This document shows, piece by piece, positions 10,747 to 20,594 of a stretch of 64,000 nt of DNA. The notes beneath the pieces are model-generated. The model did no database searches, was not told the DNA's origin, and saw only the letters and a list, made by a program, of their open reading frames with translations. The position numbers and the translations under genes were made by a program. Source of the DNA: Pseudomonas sp. FP198 (GTDB lineage Bacteria; Pseudomonadota; Gammaproteobacteria; Pseudomonadales; Pseudomonadaceae); contig NZ_CP117452.1 in the NCBI RefSeq assembly GCF_030687895.1, positions 568,501-632,500 on the forward strand. The letters are read 5' to 3'. Numbering within the stretch: the first letter of the stretch is position 1; the number at the start of each line of letters is the position of its first letter.

Positions 10747-10813
10747 AACACCCTATCCACTGAAGGTCTTGGCGGGCAAAAAACAAGCCGAGGATTATAC
10801 CTGAGCTGTGACC

Positions 10814-12772
10814 TCACGCGCCAGTTGAGGTCGGGTTTGATGCGCAAACATTGCGGCTGAGTAAGTCACGCAATTGGTTTTTCTCTTCGCTGGTCAACTC
10901 GCTCTGGCGAGCTTTGCGCAGAAGTTGTTCCAGGTTTCGCTCGCGTTGGCGGGCGGACAAGCTAGTAATGGTGTCGAAAAACTGTTGTTCAAGGTTATCT
11001 CCCTCTATCAGCCATTCCTTCTCGGCCAATGCCTTCAAAAGGCGCCCCTGCTCGGTGCCGTGCCACCGCGCGATCAACTGGAATGAGTTTAGCTTGGGGT
11101 TCTTCTGCACAGCTTCAAGGAGCGCGACCAGCAATTGTGTATTGCTGTGGTCCTCGGCGGCGAAGTGCCCTGCATCCTCTACCTTTTCAGCCAATTGCGG
11201 GTGGTGCAGCAGGGTGCGCAGGGCAGCCAGTGTTGGTGGTTCGACGGCGGCCGGCACGCGCGGGGCACGTGGCTGGTCGCGATCGCCGCGCTTGCCGTTC
11301 TTGTCCCAGGGTTTCTTGTCCCATTTCTTGCCGCCGGCACCGGGTTTCTTCGGTGTCCATTCCTGCTGCGGCGCGTAGTCCTGCTGGGTTTGATGATAGT
11401 CGGCGAAGTCGGGTATCGCGTCGTAGTCGATGCCCGGGTCATAAGCCGGCGGTGCCTCCTGAGGAGCGTTGTGGGCCAGCTGACTCACCGCTTCGCTGTT
11501 CAATCCGGTGATTTCGGTCAGGCGCTGGCGCATCAAGGTCCGCAGGTTGGCGCCGGGCACCTTGTCGATCAGCGGTGCCGCGAGCGTGGCCATATGGGCC
11601 TTGCCTTCGAGGGAGCGCGGGTCGGCTTCTTCGGTCAGTTGCTGGAAAAAATAGTCGGCCAGCGGCTGTGCGTGCTGGTTGATCCGCGCACGGAACGCAT
11701 CGGTGCCCTCGGAGCGCACCAGGGTGTCCGGGTCCTCGCCCTCGGGCAGGAACAGAAAACGTGCGCGCCGCCCGTCCTGCAGGCAGGGCAGCGTCGCCTC
11801 AAGCGCGCGCCAGGCGGCGTTGCGTCCGGCCTGGTCGCCGTCGAAGCAGAACAGCACGCTCGGAACGACGCGGAACAGGCGCTTCATGTGTTCTTCGCTG
11901 GTGGCCGTGCCCAGGGTCGCAACTGCGTTGCGCAAGCCTTGCTGGGCCAGGGCGATGACGTCCATGTAGCCTTCGACAACGATGATTTCATCGAGGTTGC
12001 GATTGTTCTTGCGCGCCTCGTACAGGCCGTAGAGTTCCTGGCCCTTATGGAAAACCGGGGTCTCCGGGGAGTTCAGGTACTTGGGCTTGTCGTCCCCCAG
12101 CACCCGGCCGCCAAAGGCGATGATCCGCCCGCGGGTATCGCGAATCGGGAACATCACCCGGTCACGGAAGCGGTCGTAGCGCTTGCCCGTCTCGGCGTTC
12201 TCGATCAACAGGCCGGCGTCGATCATGGCGCGTTGCTGCAGCGTATCGCTGCTCAGATGCTTGTACAGGTTGTCCCAGCCCGGCGGGGCGAAGCCCAGGC
12301 CGAAGTCGCGAGCAATCTCACCGGTCAGGCCGCGGCCCTTGAGATAATCCACCGCCGCCTTGCGGGCCGGATGGCTTTTAAGTGCCTGGCGATAAAAGTC
12401 GGCTGCTGCCGTGAGCAGCGGATACAGCGGCGAATCGGTGGGTTGGCGAGGCTTGTGTTGGCGTCCGCTTTCCTCGCGAGGAATTTCCATGCCGGCGGCT
12501 TTTGCCAGTTCCTCGACGGCCTGGGGGAAATCCAGGTTGTCGTGGTCCATGATGAAGCCGAGGGCATTGCCGCCAGCGCCGCAGCCGAAGCAATAGTAGA
12601 ACTGCTTGTCGGGGCTGACGCTGAAGGAGGGGGTTTTTTCTTTGTGAAACGGGCAGCAGGCTGTGTAGTTCTTGCCCGCTTTCTTCATTTGCAGGCGAGA
12701 GCTGACCACGTCGACGATGTCGGTGCGGTTCAGGAGGTCGTCAATAAAGCTCTGGGGAATTAGCCCGGCCAT
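10814..12772 (-). CDS. dnaG: DNA primase DnaG
   Basis: DnaG makes RNA primers for lagging-strand replication. The 652-residue protein has the CHC2 zinc module with ligands C40, H43, C61 and C64. The primase core and Toprim domain follow (VVEGYMDVIAL about 263-275, then FCFDGDQAGRNAAW). A Gln/Lys/Pro-rich linker at about 440-500 leads to a C-terminal helicase-interaction domain. It lies in the macromolecular synthesis cluster upstream of rpoD. A 479-bp gap separates it from rpsU. Confidence 0.98.
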   Translation of the reverse strand: MAGLIPQSFIDDLLNRTDIVDVVSSRLQMKKAGKNYTACCPFHKEKTPSFSVSPDKQFYYCFGCGAGGNALGFIMDHDNLDFPQAVEELAKAAGMEIPREESGRQHKPRQPTDSPLYPLLTAAADFYRQALKSHPARKAAVDYLKGRGLTGEIARDFGLGFAPPGWDNLYKHLSSDTLQQRAMIDAGLLIENAETGKRYDRFRDRVMFPIRDTRGRIIAFGGRVLGDDKPKYLNSPETPVFHKGQELYGLYEARKNNRNLDEIIVVEGYMDVIALAQQGLRNAVATLGTATSEEHMKRLFRVVPSVLFCFDGDQAGRNAAWRALEATLPCLQDGRRARFLFLPEGEDPDTLVRSEGTDAFRARINQHAQPLADYFFQQLTEEADPRSLEGKAHMATLAAPLIDKVPGANLRTLMRQRLTEITGLNSEAVSQLAHNAPQEAPPAYDPGIDYDAIPDFADYHQTQQDYAPQQEWTPKKPGAGGKKWDKKPWDKNGKRGDRDQPRAPRVPAAVEPPTLAALRTLLHHPQLAEKVEDAGHFAAEDHSNTQLLVALLEAVQKNPKLNSFQLIARWHGTEQGRLLKALAEKEWLIEGDNLEQQFFDTITSLSARQRERNLEQLLRKARQSELTSEEKNQLRDLLSRNVCASNPTSTGA

Positions 12773-13197
12773 GGCGTTCTCATCATCACTGCGCGAAATA
12801 GGGGCCCAAAGTCAGCCGCGGAGTCGGTTCCTGGTCCTGAGGCACGGAAAATGGTGGCTCGACCGGGTCGTCTGCATCATTGCTGTCGGGAAGTGTATCT
12901 GCCGATTATCCACTGACGTTAATGGCTATCAGTATTCGACTGTACGAAATGTGTTGCGCTGAGTCCGGTCACGGCCGGTCAGGCCTCGGATAGCTCATGC
13001 AGTGGGCACGCAGCAGGTGCCTTGGGCTGATCGTCGTTAGAGGAATCAGGGTGTGCTCGTCAGTAGCCTTGGAAGGCTCGTCAGAAGAGACGTGCACCGC
13101 TGGCAAAAGAGCCAGGTCTGACGCGATAAAGCAGATCGTCTTGGTCGCGTCTGCGACTTTGACGGTGAAGCATCAAGCGTTGTTCCGCAAATGCCAT
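12773..13197. other. Intergenic stretch between rpsU and dnaG with no recognisable gene
   Basis: About 425 bp lie between the rpsU 3' hairpin and the dnaG start. In other Pseudomonas this position usually holds a gene for a GatB/YqeY-domain protein of about 149 residues. I see no frame here resembling it on either strand. The stretch presumably carries the dnaG promoter, but no convincing -35/-10 pair or LexA box was found. Confidence 0.6.
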
Positions 13198-13221
13198 AAG
13201 CCCGGCTTGGAGGCCGGGCTT
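13198..13221 (-). terminator. Hairpin downstream of rpsU
   Basis: A 9-bp stem AAGCCCGGC/GCCGGGCTT with a 6-nt loop lies 30 bp after the rpsU stop. The minus-strand sequence after it (ATGGCATTTG) lacks a U-run, so it may be a partial attenuator between rpsU and dnaG or an mRNA-stabilising stem, not a full terminator. Confidence 0.55.
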
Positions 13222-13251
13222 GGCAAGAAGCTTGCGACGGGCGTCTGTGTA

Positions 13252-13467
13252 TTAGTACAGACGTACGGCGCGGCGCTGTTCGCGCTGAACTTTCTTGGCG
13301 TGACGCTTAACAGCGGCTGCTGCTTTGCGCTTACGCTCGGAAGTCGGCTTCTCGTAGAATTCGCGGCTACGAACTTCAGCCAGAACACCGGCTTTTTCGC
13401 AGGAGCGCTTGAAACGACGCAGAGCTACGTCGAAGGGTTCGTTCTCTTTTACTTTGACGGCTGGCAT
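13252..13467 (-). CDS. rpsU: 30S ribosomal protein S21
   Basis: This small basic protein of 71 residues binds the head/platform of the 30S subunit and helps initiation. The sequence [20 protein letters not shown] and the Lys/Arg-rich C-terminal half ([19 protein letters not shown]) are diagnostic. It heads the macromolecular synthesis cluster and is divergent from tsaD, as is usual in gammaproteobacteria. Confidence 0.98.
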
Positions 13468-13665
13468 CCAGAGCTACCTTCATTCATTACCGGGGTCAAC
13501 ATCCTCGCGGCAAAAGAGCACTTGAAGACGTCGGTTTTTAAGGGTTGCGGATGTTAACCCCTCAACGCTCGGAATGCAAAGCCTCTGATCGAAAACCGCT
13601 GGTCGGGGCACAACGCGACGACTATTATGCGCGCCTTCGAATTCAGCCTCTACAAGGCGCAACCC

Positions 13666-14691
13666 ATGCTAGTACTGGGATTAGAAACGTCCTGCGACGA
13701 AACCGGCGTCGCCCTCTACGACAGTGAACGTGGCCTGCTGGCCGACGCGCTGTTCAGCCAGATCGACCTGCACCGCGCGTACGGCGGCGTGGTGCCGGAG
13801 CTTGCGTCACGCGATCACGTCAAGCGCATGCTGCCCTTGATCCGCCAGGTCCTGGCCGAAGGCGGCTGCGTGCCGACCGAGATCGACGCTATCGCCTACA
13901 CGGCCGGACCGGGTCTGGTGGGCGCCCTGTTGGTCGGTGCGTCTTGTGCCCAGGCGCTGGCCTTTGCCTGGGGCATTCCGGCCTTGGGTGTACACCACAT
14001 GGAGGGCCACTTGCTGGCGCCGATGCTGGAGCCGCAGCCGCCGGAGTTTCCGTTCGTCGCTTTGTTGGTATCCGGAGGCCATACGCAGCTCGTGCGGGTC
14101 GATGGAATCGGCCAATACCAACTCATGGGCGAGTCGCTCGACGACGCCGCTGGCGAGGCTTTTGATAAAACCGCCAAGATGATGGGGCTCAATTATCCTG
14201 GCGGACCGGAAATCGCACGACTTGCCACTCAAGGCATTGAAGGACGTTTCGTATTCCCGCGTCCGATGTGTGACCGGCCTGGACTGGATTTCAGCTTCAG
14301 TGGCCTGAAAACCTTCGCACTGAATACTTGGCAACAATGCGTCAATGCCGGGGACGACAGTGAGCAAGCCCGTTGCGACATCTCCCTGGCGTTCCAGCAG
14401 GCCGTGGTGGAGACTTTGACGATCAAGTGCAAGCGCGCCCTGAAACAGGCTGGGCTCAAGCGCCTGGTGATTGCCGGTGGGGTGAGCGCGAACAAAGCCT
14501 TGCGGGTGTCCCTGGAGAAAATGCTCGGCGATATGAAGGGCGACGTTTACTACGCTCGGCCGGAGTTCTGTACAGATAACGGCGCGATGATTGCTTTTGC
14601 CGGTTGCCAGCGCCTGCAAGCGGGGCAGCAGGAAAGCCTGGCGATCAGCGTGCAGGCGCGCTGGCCCATGGAGCAACTTTCACCGCTGTGA
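13666..14691 (+). CDS. tsaD: tRNA N6-adenosine threonylcarbamoyltransferase TsaD
   Basis: TsaD transfers the threonylcarbamoyl group to A37 of ANN-decoding tRNAs, working with TsaB, TsaC and TsaE. The 341-residue protein opens with [19 protein letters not shown] and carries the iron-binding pair H111 and H115 (GVHHMEGHL) of the ASKHA/Kae1 fold. The ATG at 13666 is chosen because the family begins there; an upstream in-frame start at 13627 would add 13 unrelated residues. It is divergent from rpsU, with a 198-bp gap. Confidence 0.98.
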   Translation: MLVLGLETSCDETGVALYDSERGLLADALFSQIDLHRAYGGVVPELASRDHVKRMLPLIRQVLAEGGCVPTEIDAIAYTAGPGLVGALLVGASCAQALAFAWGIPALGVHHMEGHLLAPMLEPQPPEFPFVALLVSGGHTQLVRVDGIGQYQLMGESLDDAAGEAFDKTAKMMGLNYPGGPEIARLATQGIEGRFVFPRPMCDRPGLDFSFSGLKTFALNTWQQCVNAGDDSEQARCDISLAFQQAVVETLTIKCKRALKQAGLKRLVIAGGVSANKALRVSLEKMLGDMKGDVYYARPEFCTDNGAMIAFAGCQRLQAGQQESLAISVQARWPMEQLSPL

Positions 14692-14698
14692 GGCGTTA

Positions 14699-15268
14699 TC
14701 AGAAATGCCGTTCGCGCCCGGCGAACAGGTCGCGTAGATTGCCCCGGTGGCGCCAGACGATCAGCGCAACGAGTGTTGTCATCGGCAGCAACGCCGCCGG
14801 TTCCTGCCAGGCCAGCAAAGGCAGGGTCAGTGGTGTGGCGATCAATGCGGCCAGGGAGCTGGTGCGGGTCAGGTAGAAGGTCAGCAGCCAGGCGCACACG
14901 GCAAGCAGGGCGGCAGGCGGATACAGGCCTAGCAGCATGCCGGCGGCGGTGGCGACACCCTTGCCGCCGCGAAAGCGGAAGTACAGTGGGAACAGATGGC
15001 CGATGACCGCGCAGACGCCGACCCAGGCCTGTTGCTGCAACGAAAGCCCTGCGAGGCTGGCGAGCAGAACCGGCACGAGGCCTTTGCAAAGGTCGCCAAG
15101 CAGGGTCAGGACGGCAAGCTTGCGTCCGGCCAGGCGCAGCATGTTGGTGGCGCCGGCATTGCCTGAGCCACTCATTCGCGGATCCGGGCGACCGGTCAGG
15201 CGGCTGAGCAAAATGGCAAAGGACAGTGAGCCGAGCAGGTAGGCGAGGATCGCCAATGACCAAAACAT
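14699..15268 (-). CDS. plsY: Acyl-phosphate:glycerol-3-phosphate acyltransferase PlsY
   Basis: PlsY is an integral inner-membrane enzyme that makes lysophosphatidic acid from acyl-phosphate and glycerol-3-phosphate. The 189-residue protein has five or so hydrophobic segments and the conserved cytoplasmic motifs [13 protein letters not shown] and [18 protein letters not shown]. The start [20 protein letters not shown] at 15268 is the family start; the longer open frame to 15586 overlaps folB on the other strand and is spurious. It is convergent with tsaD (7 bp apart) and divergent from folB. Confidence 0.97.
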   Translation of the reverse strand: MFWSLAILAYLLGSLSFAILLSRLTGRPDPRMSGSGNAGATNMLRLAGRKLAVLTLLGDLCKGLVPVLLASLAGLSLQQQAWVGVCAVIGHLFPLYFRFRGGKGVATAAGMLLGLYPPAALLAVCAWLLTFYLTRTSSLAALIATPLTLPLLAWQEPAALLPMTTLVALIVWRHRGNLRDLFAGRERHF

Positions 15269-15343
15269 GCTAGCTATTCCGGGCGAGGAAGCCCCTGATT
15301 CTAACGGCGCAACGCGCCCTTGTCGTGCTGCGGAGAAGAGAGC

Positions 15344-15697
15344 TTGGACAGAGTGTTTATCGAAGGCCTGGAAGTCGACACGGTGATTGGTGCCTACGAC
15401 TGGGAGCGAGGCATCCGACAGTGCCTGCGGCTTGATCTGAGTTTTGCCTGGGATAATCGTCCGGCGGCTGCGGGCGACGACCTGAGCCTGGCCCTCGACT
15501 ACGCCAGCGTATCGGCCCGCATCCAGGCATTTGCCGAGCAGGCGCAGTTCCAATTGGTCGAAACCTTTGCCGAGCGACTGGCCCAAGAGCTCATGGATGA
15601 GTTCAAGATCACCTGGCTGCGCCTGAAAGTGACCAAGCCAGGGGCCGTGCCGGCCGCTACCGGCGTTGGCGTGGAGATCGAGCGCGGATGTCGCTGA
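15344..15697 (+). CDS. folB: Dihydroneopterin aldolase FolB
   Basis: FolB cleaves 7,8-dihydroneopterin to 6-hydroxymethyl-7,8-dihydropterin in folate synthesis. A TTG start at 15344, 8 nt after GGAG, gives [20 protein letters not shown] and 117 residues, the normal length. No ATG lies nearby. The conserved active-site tract ETFAERLAQ is present. The 3' end overlaps folK by 10 bp, so the two consecutive folate enzymes are probably translationally coupled. Confidence 0.95.
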   Translation: MDRVFIEGLEVDTVIGAYDWERGIRQCLRLDLSFAWDNRPAAAGDDLSLALDYASVSARIQAFAEQAQFQLVETFAERLAQELMDEFKITWLRLKVTKPGAVPAATGVGVEIERGCR

Positions 15698-16206
15698 CTC
15701 AGGTTTTTCTCGGGCTCGGCAGCAATATCGAACGTGAAATCCATTTGCGCGCGGGGCTTGAGGCTCTGGCCGGTTTCCTGGTGGATATGCGCTGTTCGGC
15801 CGTGTTCGAAAGTCAGCCGGTGGGTATCAAGAGCGGGCCGTTCTTCAATTTCGTCGTGTCGGCGTTCACCGACCTTCCACTGATGGAACTGGACCGCCGC
15901 CTCAAGTTCATCGAGGCCGATAATGGCCGCTACGCGCCGGACCGCAAGGGTTTGCCGCTGGATATCGACGTGCTGCTGTATGGCGAGCAGGTCGGCAACT
16001 TCGATGGGTTGGTCCTACCGCGCGCGGAAATTCTCAAGAATGCTTTTGTCTTGTGGCCTTTGTCATTGATTGCGCCGGACCGGATTCATCCGGGCGTGGG
16101 CAAGAGCTTTTCCACGTTGTGGAAAGAAGCACAGATTGATCAGGTGCTGGCGCCGGTGGCTTTTGAGTGGCGAGGTCAGTCGCTTACGCCACCAGATCTG
16201 CTGTGA
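15688..16206 (+). CDS. folK: Hydroxymethyldihydropterin pyrophosphokinase FolK
   Basis: FolK transfers pyrophosphate from ATP to the pterin made by FolB. The 172-residue protein begins [13 protein letters not shown] and has the HPPK signature around [13 protein letters not shown] (two conserved Asp for magnesium) with [15 protein letters not shown] after it. It overlaps folB and is followed by a REP pair and the convergent cca gene. Confidence 0.97.
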   Translation: MSLTQVFLGLGSNIEREIHLRAGLEALAGFLVDMRCSAVFESQPVGIKSGPFFNFVVSAFTDLPLMELDRRLKFIEADNGRYAPDRKGLPLDIDVLLYGEQVGNFDGLVLPRAEILKNAFVLWPLSLIAPDRIHPGVGKSFSTLWKEAQIDQVLAPVAFEWRGQSLTPPDLL

Positions 16207-16210
16207 CGCG

Positions 16211-16318
16211 CCTGCCGTCATCGCGAGCAGGCTCGCTCCCACCTTGGAAATTCAGTGGACATAATTGTGCTCCAACGAGCGCCAATGTGGGAGCGAGCCT
16301 GCTCGCGAAGACGGCAGG
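16211..16318. repeat. REP pair with extended inverted arms
   Basis: Inverted REP units are at 16219-16242 and 16287-16309. The pairing extends outward through CCTGCCGTC/GACGGCAGG, giving arms of about 32 nt. It lies between the convergent folK and cca genes, where it may serve as a bidirectional terminator or mRNA end. Confidence 0.88.
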
Positions 16319-16352
16319 ATATTCAGCGAAGACCTCAACGGAGATCATTTCG

Positions 16353-17579
16353 TCAGCTCGCCGCCTCCTTGTAGGCTTTCAACGCCCTGAGGCGCTCTCG
16401 CTTGATCGCTTCACCCAGTTCCGGCCCCTTGAAACCCTTCTCCAGCAACGGCTGCACCGCCACGCCGCGGGCCGCTGATGCAGCTCCCCGCAGGTAATCA
16501 GCCTGTGGGTAACTTCGTTCCTCAAGTCCCTTGCGCCCTCGCGCATCCATCTCGCATGCGGCAATGAACTCCTCGAAACGCTGGGGGCGCCGGTACACAT
16601 CAAAGCTCTGCAGCAGCTCAAGCAAAGTGGTTGCCCTGAGCTCCAGCGCGCGATGTCCATGGGTGTGGTACTGACCCACCAGCAGTGCCAGTTCCTGGCA
16701 GTCACGGGGCGCCTTGAAGCGTTCGTTGACTGCTTTGATCAGCTTCAGGCCCTTGTGCTCGTGGGCGATGTGCCTTGGCCATTCATGCTCGGGTGTCAGA
16801 CCTTTGCCGAGGTCATGCAACAGGCACGCCCAGCGGACCGTCAGTGGCTGTTTGTGCAGCGCCGACTGTTCCAGCACGCTCAAGGTATGGACGCCGCTGT
16901 CGATTTCCGGATGATGGGCTTCAGGCTGCGGGACCCCGAACAGCGCATTGACCTCGGGCATCAATACCTTGAGGGCATCGCAGTCGCGCAGTACCTGGAT
17001 AAACACTTGTGGCTGATCTTCCATCAGGGCGCGGGAGATTTCTTTCCAGCTGCGTTCGGCAGTCAAAGCTTCCAGCTCGCCAGACTCACTGAGCTTGCGC
17101 ATCAACACGAGGGTTTCGTCCGCCACTTTGAAACCCAGCGGGGCATAACGTGCGGCAAAGCGGGCAACTCGCAGAACCCGCAGCGGATCCTCGGCAAACG
17201 CCGGGGAAACGTGACGCAGCAGGCGAGCTTCGAGATCGCGCTGGCCGTGGTAGGGATCGGTGAGATTGCCGTGGTCGTCTTCGGCCATGGCGTTGATTGT
17301 CAGGTCCCTGCGGATCAGGTCTTCTTCGAGCGTCACTTCGGGGCTGGCATGGAACACGAAGCCGCCATAACCCCTGCCGCTCTTGCGTTCCGTGCGGGCG
17401 AGGGCATATTCCTCGCCGGTCTTCGGGTCGAGGAATACCGGAAAATCAGCCCCTACGGGACGGAATCCCTTGGCCAGCATTTCCTCGGCGGTGGCACCCA
17501 CGACCACCCGGTCGATATCGGTGACTGGGATGCCGAGCAGCCGATCACGAACAGCGCCGCCGACTTTGTAGATCTGCAT
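16353..17579 (-). CDS. cca: CCA-adding enzyme (multifunctional tRNA nucleotidyltransferase)
   Basis: The enzyme adds or repairs the 3' CCA end of tRNAs. The 408-residue protein has the class II nucleotidyltransferase head [12 protein letters not shown] with catalytic D21 and D23 (VTDIDRVV), the [10 protein letters not shown] motif and the ERSWKEI neck. A C-terminal HD domain (LLHDLGKG near 255) marks the E. coli-type multifunctional form with phosphatase and phosphodiesterase activity. A strong GGAGG precedes the ATG. Confidence 0.98.
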   Translation of the reverse strand: MQIYKVGGAVRDRLLGIPVTDIDRVVVGATAEEMLAKGFRPVGADFPVFLDPKTGEEYALARTERKSGRGYGGFVFHASPEVTLEEDLIRRDLTINAMAEDDHGNLTDPYHGQRDLEARLLRHVSPAFAEDPLRVLRVARFAARYAPLGFKVADETLVLMRKLSESGELEALTAERSWKEISRALMEDQPQVFIQVLRDCDALKVLMPEVNALFGVPQPEAHHPEIDSGVHTLSVLEQSALHKQPLTVRWACLLHDLGKGLTPEHEWPRHIAHEHKGLKLIKAVNERFKAPRDCQELALLVGQYHTHGHRALELRATTLLELLQSFDVYRRPQRFEEFIAACEMDARGRKGLEERSYPQADYLRGAASAARGVAVQPLLEKGFKGPELGEAIKRERLRALKAYKEAAS

Positions 17580-17643
17580 AAAAAACCTCCGTTGGGCCGA
17601 CAGGATAAACCTTTAAGGCGGCCCTTCGGAGGCGAAAACGCTA

Positions 17644-19209
17644 TCAAAGATGAATGACGGCCAAGTCCAGGCGCCCATAATCTCCTTCGCCTTGTTCGCC
17701 GCGCGGCGGCACATGGTGGGTTTTCATCACCTGGTCGCCCTGCAGGGTTTCCAGGTGGATGTCGAACCCCCAAAGCCGATGCAGGTGCTTGAGGACCTCG
17801 TCGGTGGAGTCGCCCAGCGGTTTGCGGTTGTGCTGCTGGTGACGCAGGGTCAGGGAACGATCACCACGACGGTCGATGCTGTAGATCTGCACGTTGGGCT
17901 CGCGATTGCCGAGATTGTATTGCGCCGCCAGGGTTTCACGAATGACCCGGTAACCGCTCTCGTCGTGGATGGCGGGCACCAGCAGGTCGTCTTTCTGATC
18001 ATCGTCCATGATGCTGAACAGCTTGAGGTCGCGGATCACCTTGGGCGAAAGGTACTGCAGGATGAAACTCTCGTCCTTGAAGCTGCTCATGGCGAATTTG
18101 ATCGTGGAAAGCCAGTCCGAGCCGGCAATTTCCGGAAACCAGCGGCGATCCTCTTCGGTAGGGTCTTCACACATGCGCCGAATGTCGCGGTACATGGCAA
18201 AGCCCAGGGCATAAGGGTTGATACCGCTGTAGTAGGGGCTATCGAAGCCTGGCTGGAACACCACGCTGGTATGGGAGGTCAGGAACTCCATCATGAAGCC
18301 ATCGGTGACCAGGCCTTCGTCGTACAGGTCGTTCATCAACGTGTAGTGCCAGAATGTTGCCCAACCCTCGTTCATCACCTGGGTCTGGCGCTGAGGGTAG
18401 AAATACTGGGCGATCTTGCGCACGATGCGTACGATTTCACGCTGCCAGGGTTCCAGCAGCGGCGCGTGTTTCTCGATGAAGTAAAGGATGTTCTCCTGGG
18501 GCTCGGCAGGGAACCGCGCGTTGTCTTTCTCGCTGTACTTGTCCGCGCCTTTGGGAATGGTCCGCCAAAGATCGTTGATCTGCTTTTGCAGGTGTTCTTC
18601 ACGGTCCTTCTGGCGTCGGCGCTCTTCCTCCGCGGAAATCGGATAAGGCCGCTTGTAGCGGTCCACACCATAGTTCATCAGGGCGTGGCAGGAATCCAGC
18701 AGGTCCTCCACCGCATCAATGCCGTGGCGTTCCTCGCACTGCATGATGTACTGCTTGGCGAACACCAGGTAATCGATGATCGAGCTGGCGTCGGTCCAGG
18801 TGCGGAACAGATAGTTGCCCTTGAAGAAGCTGTTGTGGCCATAGCAGGCATGCGCCACCACCAGCGCCTGCATACAGATGGTGTTTTCTTCCATCAGGTA
18901 GGCGATGCAGGGATCGGAGTTGATCACGATCTCATAGGCCAGCCCCATCTGGCCGCGACTGTAGGATTTTTCCGTGCTGAGGAAATGCTTGCCGTAGGAC
19001 CAATGGTGGTAGCCCAGTGGCATCCCTACGGATGCATAGGCGTCCATCATCTGCTCGGCGGTGATCACTTCGATCTGGTTCGGGTAGGTGTCCAGGGCGT
19101 AGCGGTCCGCGATACGGCTTATTTCGCGGTCGTAGGCCTGGATCAGCTCGAATGTCCATTCGGAGCCGGTGGAAATGGGCTGGCGCTTCTGCTCTTTTTT
19201 GGCGGTCAT
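17644..19209 (-). CDS. SpoVR/YcgB family protein
   Basis: This 521-residue cytoplasmic protein of the SpoVR family has no established biochemical activity. Family marks are the N-terminal [13 protein letters not shown] region, [35 protein letters not shown] and [10 protein letters not shown]. Its start overlaps the 3' end of the yeaH-like gene by 4 bp. The prkA-yeaH-spoVR order is a conserved stress/stationary-phase operon in proteobacteria, so a joint function with the PrkA kinase is likely but not defined. Confidence 0.95.
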   Translation of the reverse strand: MTAKKEQKRQPISTGSEWTFELIQAYDREISRIADRYALDTYPNQIEVITAEQMMDAYASVGMPLGYHHWSYGKHFLSTEKSYSRGQMGLAYEIVINSDPCIAYLMEENTICMQALVVAHACYGHNSFFKGNYLFRTWTDASSIIDYLVFAKQYIMQCEERHGIDAVEDLLDSCHALMNYGVDRYKRPYPISAEEERRRQKDREEHLQKQINDLWRTIPKGADKYSEKDNARFPAEPQENILYFIEKHAPLLEPWQREIVRIVRKIAQYFYPQRQTQVMNEGWATFWHYTLMNDLYDEGLVTDGFMMEFLTSHTSVVFQPGFDSPYYSGINPYALGFAMYRDIRRMCEDPTEEDRRWFPEIAGSDWLSTIKFAMSSFKDESFILQYLSPKVIRDLKLFSIMDDDQKDDLLVPAIHDESGYRVIRETLAAQYNLGNREPNVQIYSIDRRGDRSLTLRHQQHNRKPLGDSTDEVLKHLHRLWGFDIHLETLQGDQVMKTHHVPPRGEQGEGDYGRLDLAVIHL

Positions 19210-20477
19210 GTCACTAACCTGCGCTGGAAGAGTTCACGGAAGACCGGGTAGATATCCCCGGCCGAGACCAGTTGCTGTTGGGCAAATGTATCGGAGAAGG
19301 CTTCGGCGATGCGTTCGTATTCGTACCACAAGGCCTGGTGTTCGCGTGGAGTAATTTCCACGTAGGTGTAGTACTGGACGAACGGCATGATCTGGTTGAT
19401 CAGGATGTCACGACAGATTGGCGAGTCGTCGTTCCAGTTATCGCCGTCGGACGCCTGTGCCGCATAGATGTTCCATTCATTGGCGGGGTAACGTTCGGCC
19501 ATGATCTCCTGCATCAGTTTCAGCGCGCTGGACACGATCGTGCCGCCGGTTTCCCTGGAATAGAAAAACTCTTCCTCGTCGACTTCCCTGGCGCTGGTGT
19601 GGTGGCGGATGAACACCACATCGATCTTGTCGTAGTTCCTCTTCAGGAACAGGTACAGCAGGATAAAGAAGCGCTTGGCGATGTCCTTGGTGGCCTGGGT
19701 CATGGAGCCGGAAACGTCCATCAGGCAGAACATCACGGCCTTCGAGCTGGGGTTCGGTTGTTTCACCAGGAGGTTGTACTTGAGGTCGAACGTGTCGAGG
19801 AACGGCACACGATGGATACGCGCGCTGAGTTTCTCGATTTCCGCTTCCAGGTCCTGAATATCGCCAAAATTGTCGGGCTCTTCACGTTTCAGGCGAGCCA
19901 GTTCTTCCTTGGCTTCGCGCAGTTTTGCCCGGCTGCTGCCTGACAGCGCGATGCGTCGGGCATGGGCCGAACGCAGGGTGCGAATGATATTGATGCGTGA
20001 CGGATTACCCTCGTTGCTGATGCCGGCGCGCACGGTCTTGAAGGTGTCGGTACCGGTCAGGTTGCGCTTGACCAGGTTCGGCAGTTCCAGGTCCTCGAAC
20101 ATGAATTCGAGGAATTCCTCCTGGGTGATCTGGAATACGAACTCGTCCATGCCTTCGCCGGAATTGCCGGCCTTGCCGGGCCCCTTGCCGCCGCCCCCCC
20201 CCTGTGGCCGCGGGATGTGCTCGCCAGTGGTGAATTCCTTGTTTCCCGGGTGCACGACGGTCTGCTTGCCGCCACGGCCGTGGTGAAGCACCGGCTCGTC
20301 GATATCGCGGCCAGGGATGCTGATCTGCTCGCCATGCTCCATGTCCGTAATGGAACGACGGCTGACCGCCTCTTCGACGGCTTTCTTGATGTGGTCACGG
20401 TAACGCCGCAGGAAACGCTGGCGGTTCACCGTGCTCTTGTTCTTGCCATTCAGGCGTCGGTCGATCACATAGCTCAT
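19206..20477 (-). CDS. YeaH/YhbH family (DUF444) von Willebrand-type protein
   Basis: The start [20 protein letters not shown] at 20477 gives 423 residues, the usual family length. A Gly-rich linker ([19 protein letters not shown], about 91-109) precedes a coiled segment. A C-terminal von Willebrand A-like domain follows, with MIDAS-type residues D254, S256 and S258 (MDVSGSM). In enterobacteria YeaH is co-expressed with the YeaG/PrkA kinase under nitrogen starvation. It is probably an adaptor or partner in the same three-gene operon. Confidence 0.94.
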   Translation of the reverse strand: MSYVIDRRLNGKNKSTVNRQRFLRRYRDHIKKAVEEAVSRRSITDMEHGEQISIPGRDIDEPVLHHGRGGKQTVVHPGNKEFTTGEHIPRPQGGGGGKGPGKAGNSGEGMDEFVFQITQEEFLEFMFEDLELPNLVKRNLTGTDTFKTVRAGISNEGNPSRINIIRTLRSAHARRIALSGSSRAKLREAKEELARLKREEPDNFGDIQDLEAEIEKLSARIHRVPFLDTFDLKYNLLVKQPNPSSKAVMFCLMDVSGSMTQATKDIAKRFFILLYLFLKRNYDKIDVVFIRHHTSAREVDEEEFFYSRETGGTIVSSALKLMQEIMAERYPANEWNIYAAQASDGDNWNDDSPICRDILINQIMPFVQYYTYVEITPREHQALWYEYERIAEAFSDTFAQQQLVSAGDIYPVFRELFQRRLVT

Positions 20478-20504
20478 GGGTGCCCTCCGGGCAGCTTCAA
20501 GTGG

Positions 20505-20590
20505 TGAGCTGCAAGCTGCAAGTAGAAGCAGTAACCCTGCTCCAGGGTTCACGCGCTTTCCTCTTGCAGCTTGTCGCTTGCGGCTTGTTG
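20505..20590. repeat. Imperfect inverted repeat of AGCTGCAAG/CTTGCAGCT units
   Basis: Tandem AGCTGCAAGCTGCAAG faces CTTGCAGCTTGTCGCTTGCGGCTTG across about 45 nt, between prkA and the yeaH-like gene. Related CTTGCAGCTTGCCGCTTG tracts occur near 37528-37552 and 60370-60392. It resembles a dispersed Pseudomonas intergenic repeat and may shape the processed mRNA of this operon. Confidence 0.6.
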
Positions 20591-20594
20591 CTGG

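Noticed and set aside
11135..12763. A 542-codon plus-strand frame opposite dnaG
   Set aside because: dnaG has intact zinc and Toprim motifs; the antisense translation shows no recognisable domain.
12997..13557. A 186-codon plus-strand frame spanning rpsU
   Set aside because: It runs antisense through rpsU and its hairpin and does not resemble the missing YqeY.
14699..15586. A 295-residue version of PlsY
   Set aside because: The extra N-terminal part is antisense to folB; the conserved start is at 15268.
17650..19251. A 533-codon plus-strand frame opposite spoVR
   Set aside because: Complementary-frame artefact over a conserved gene.
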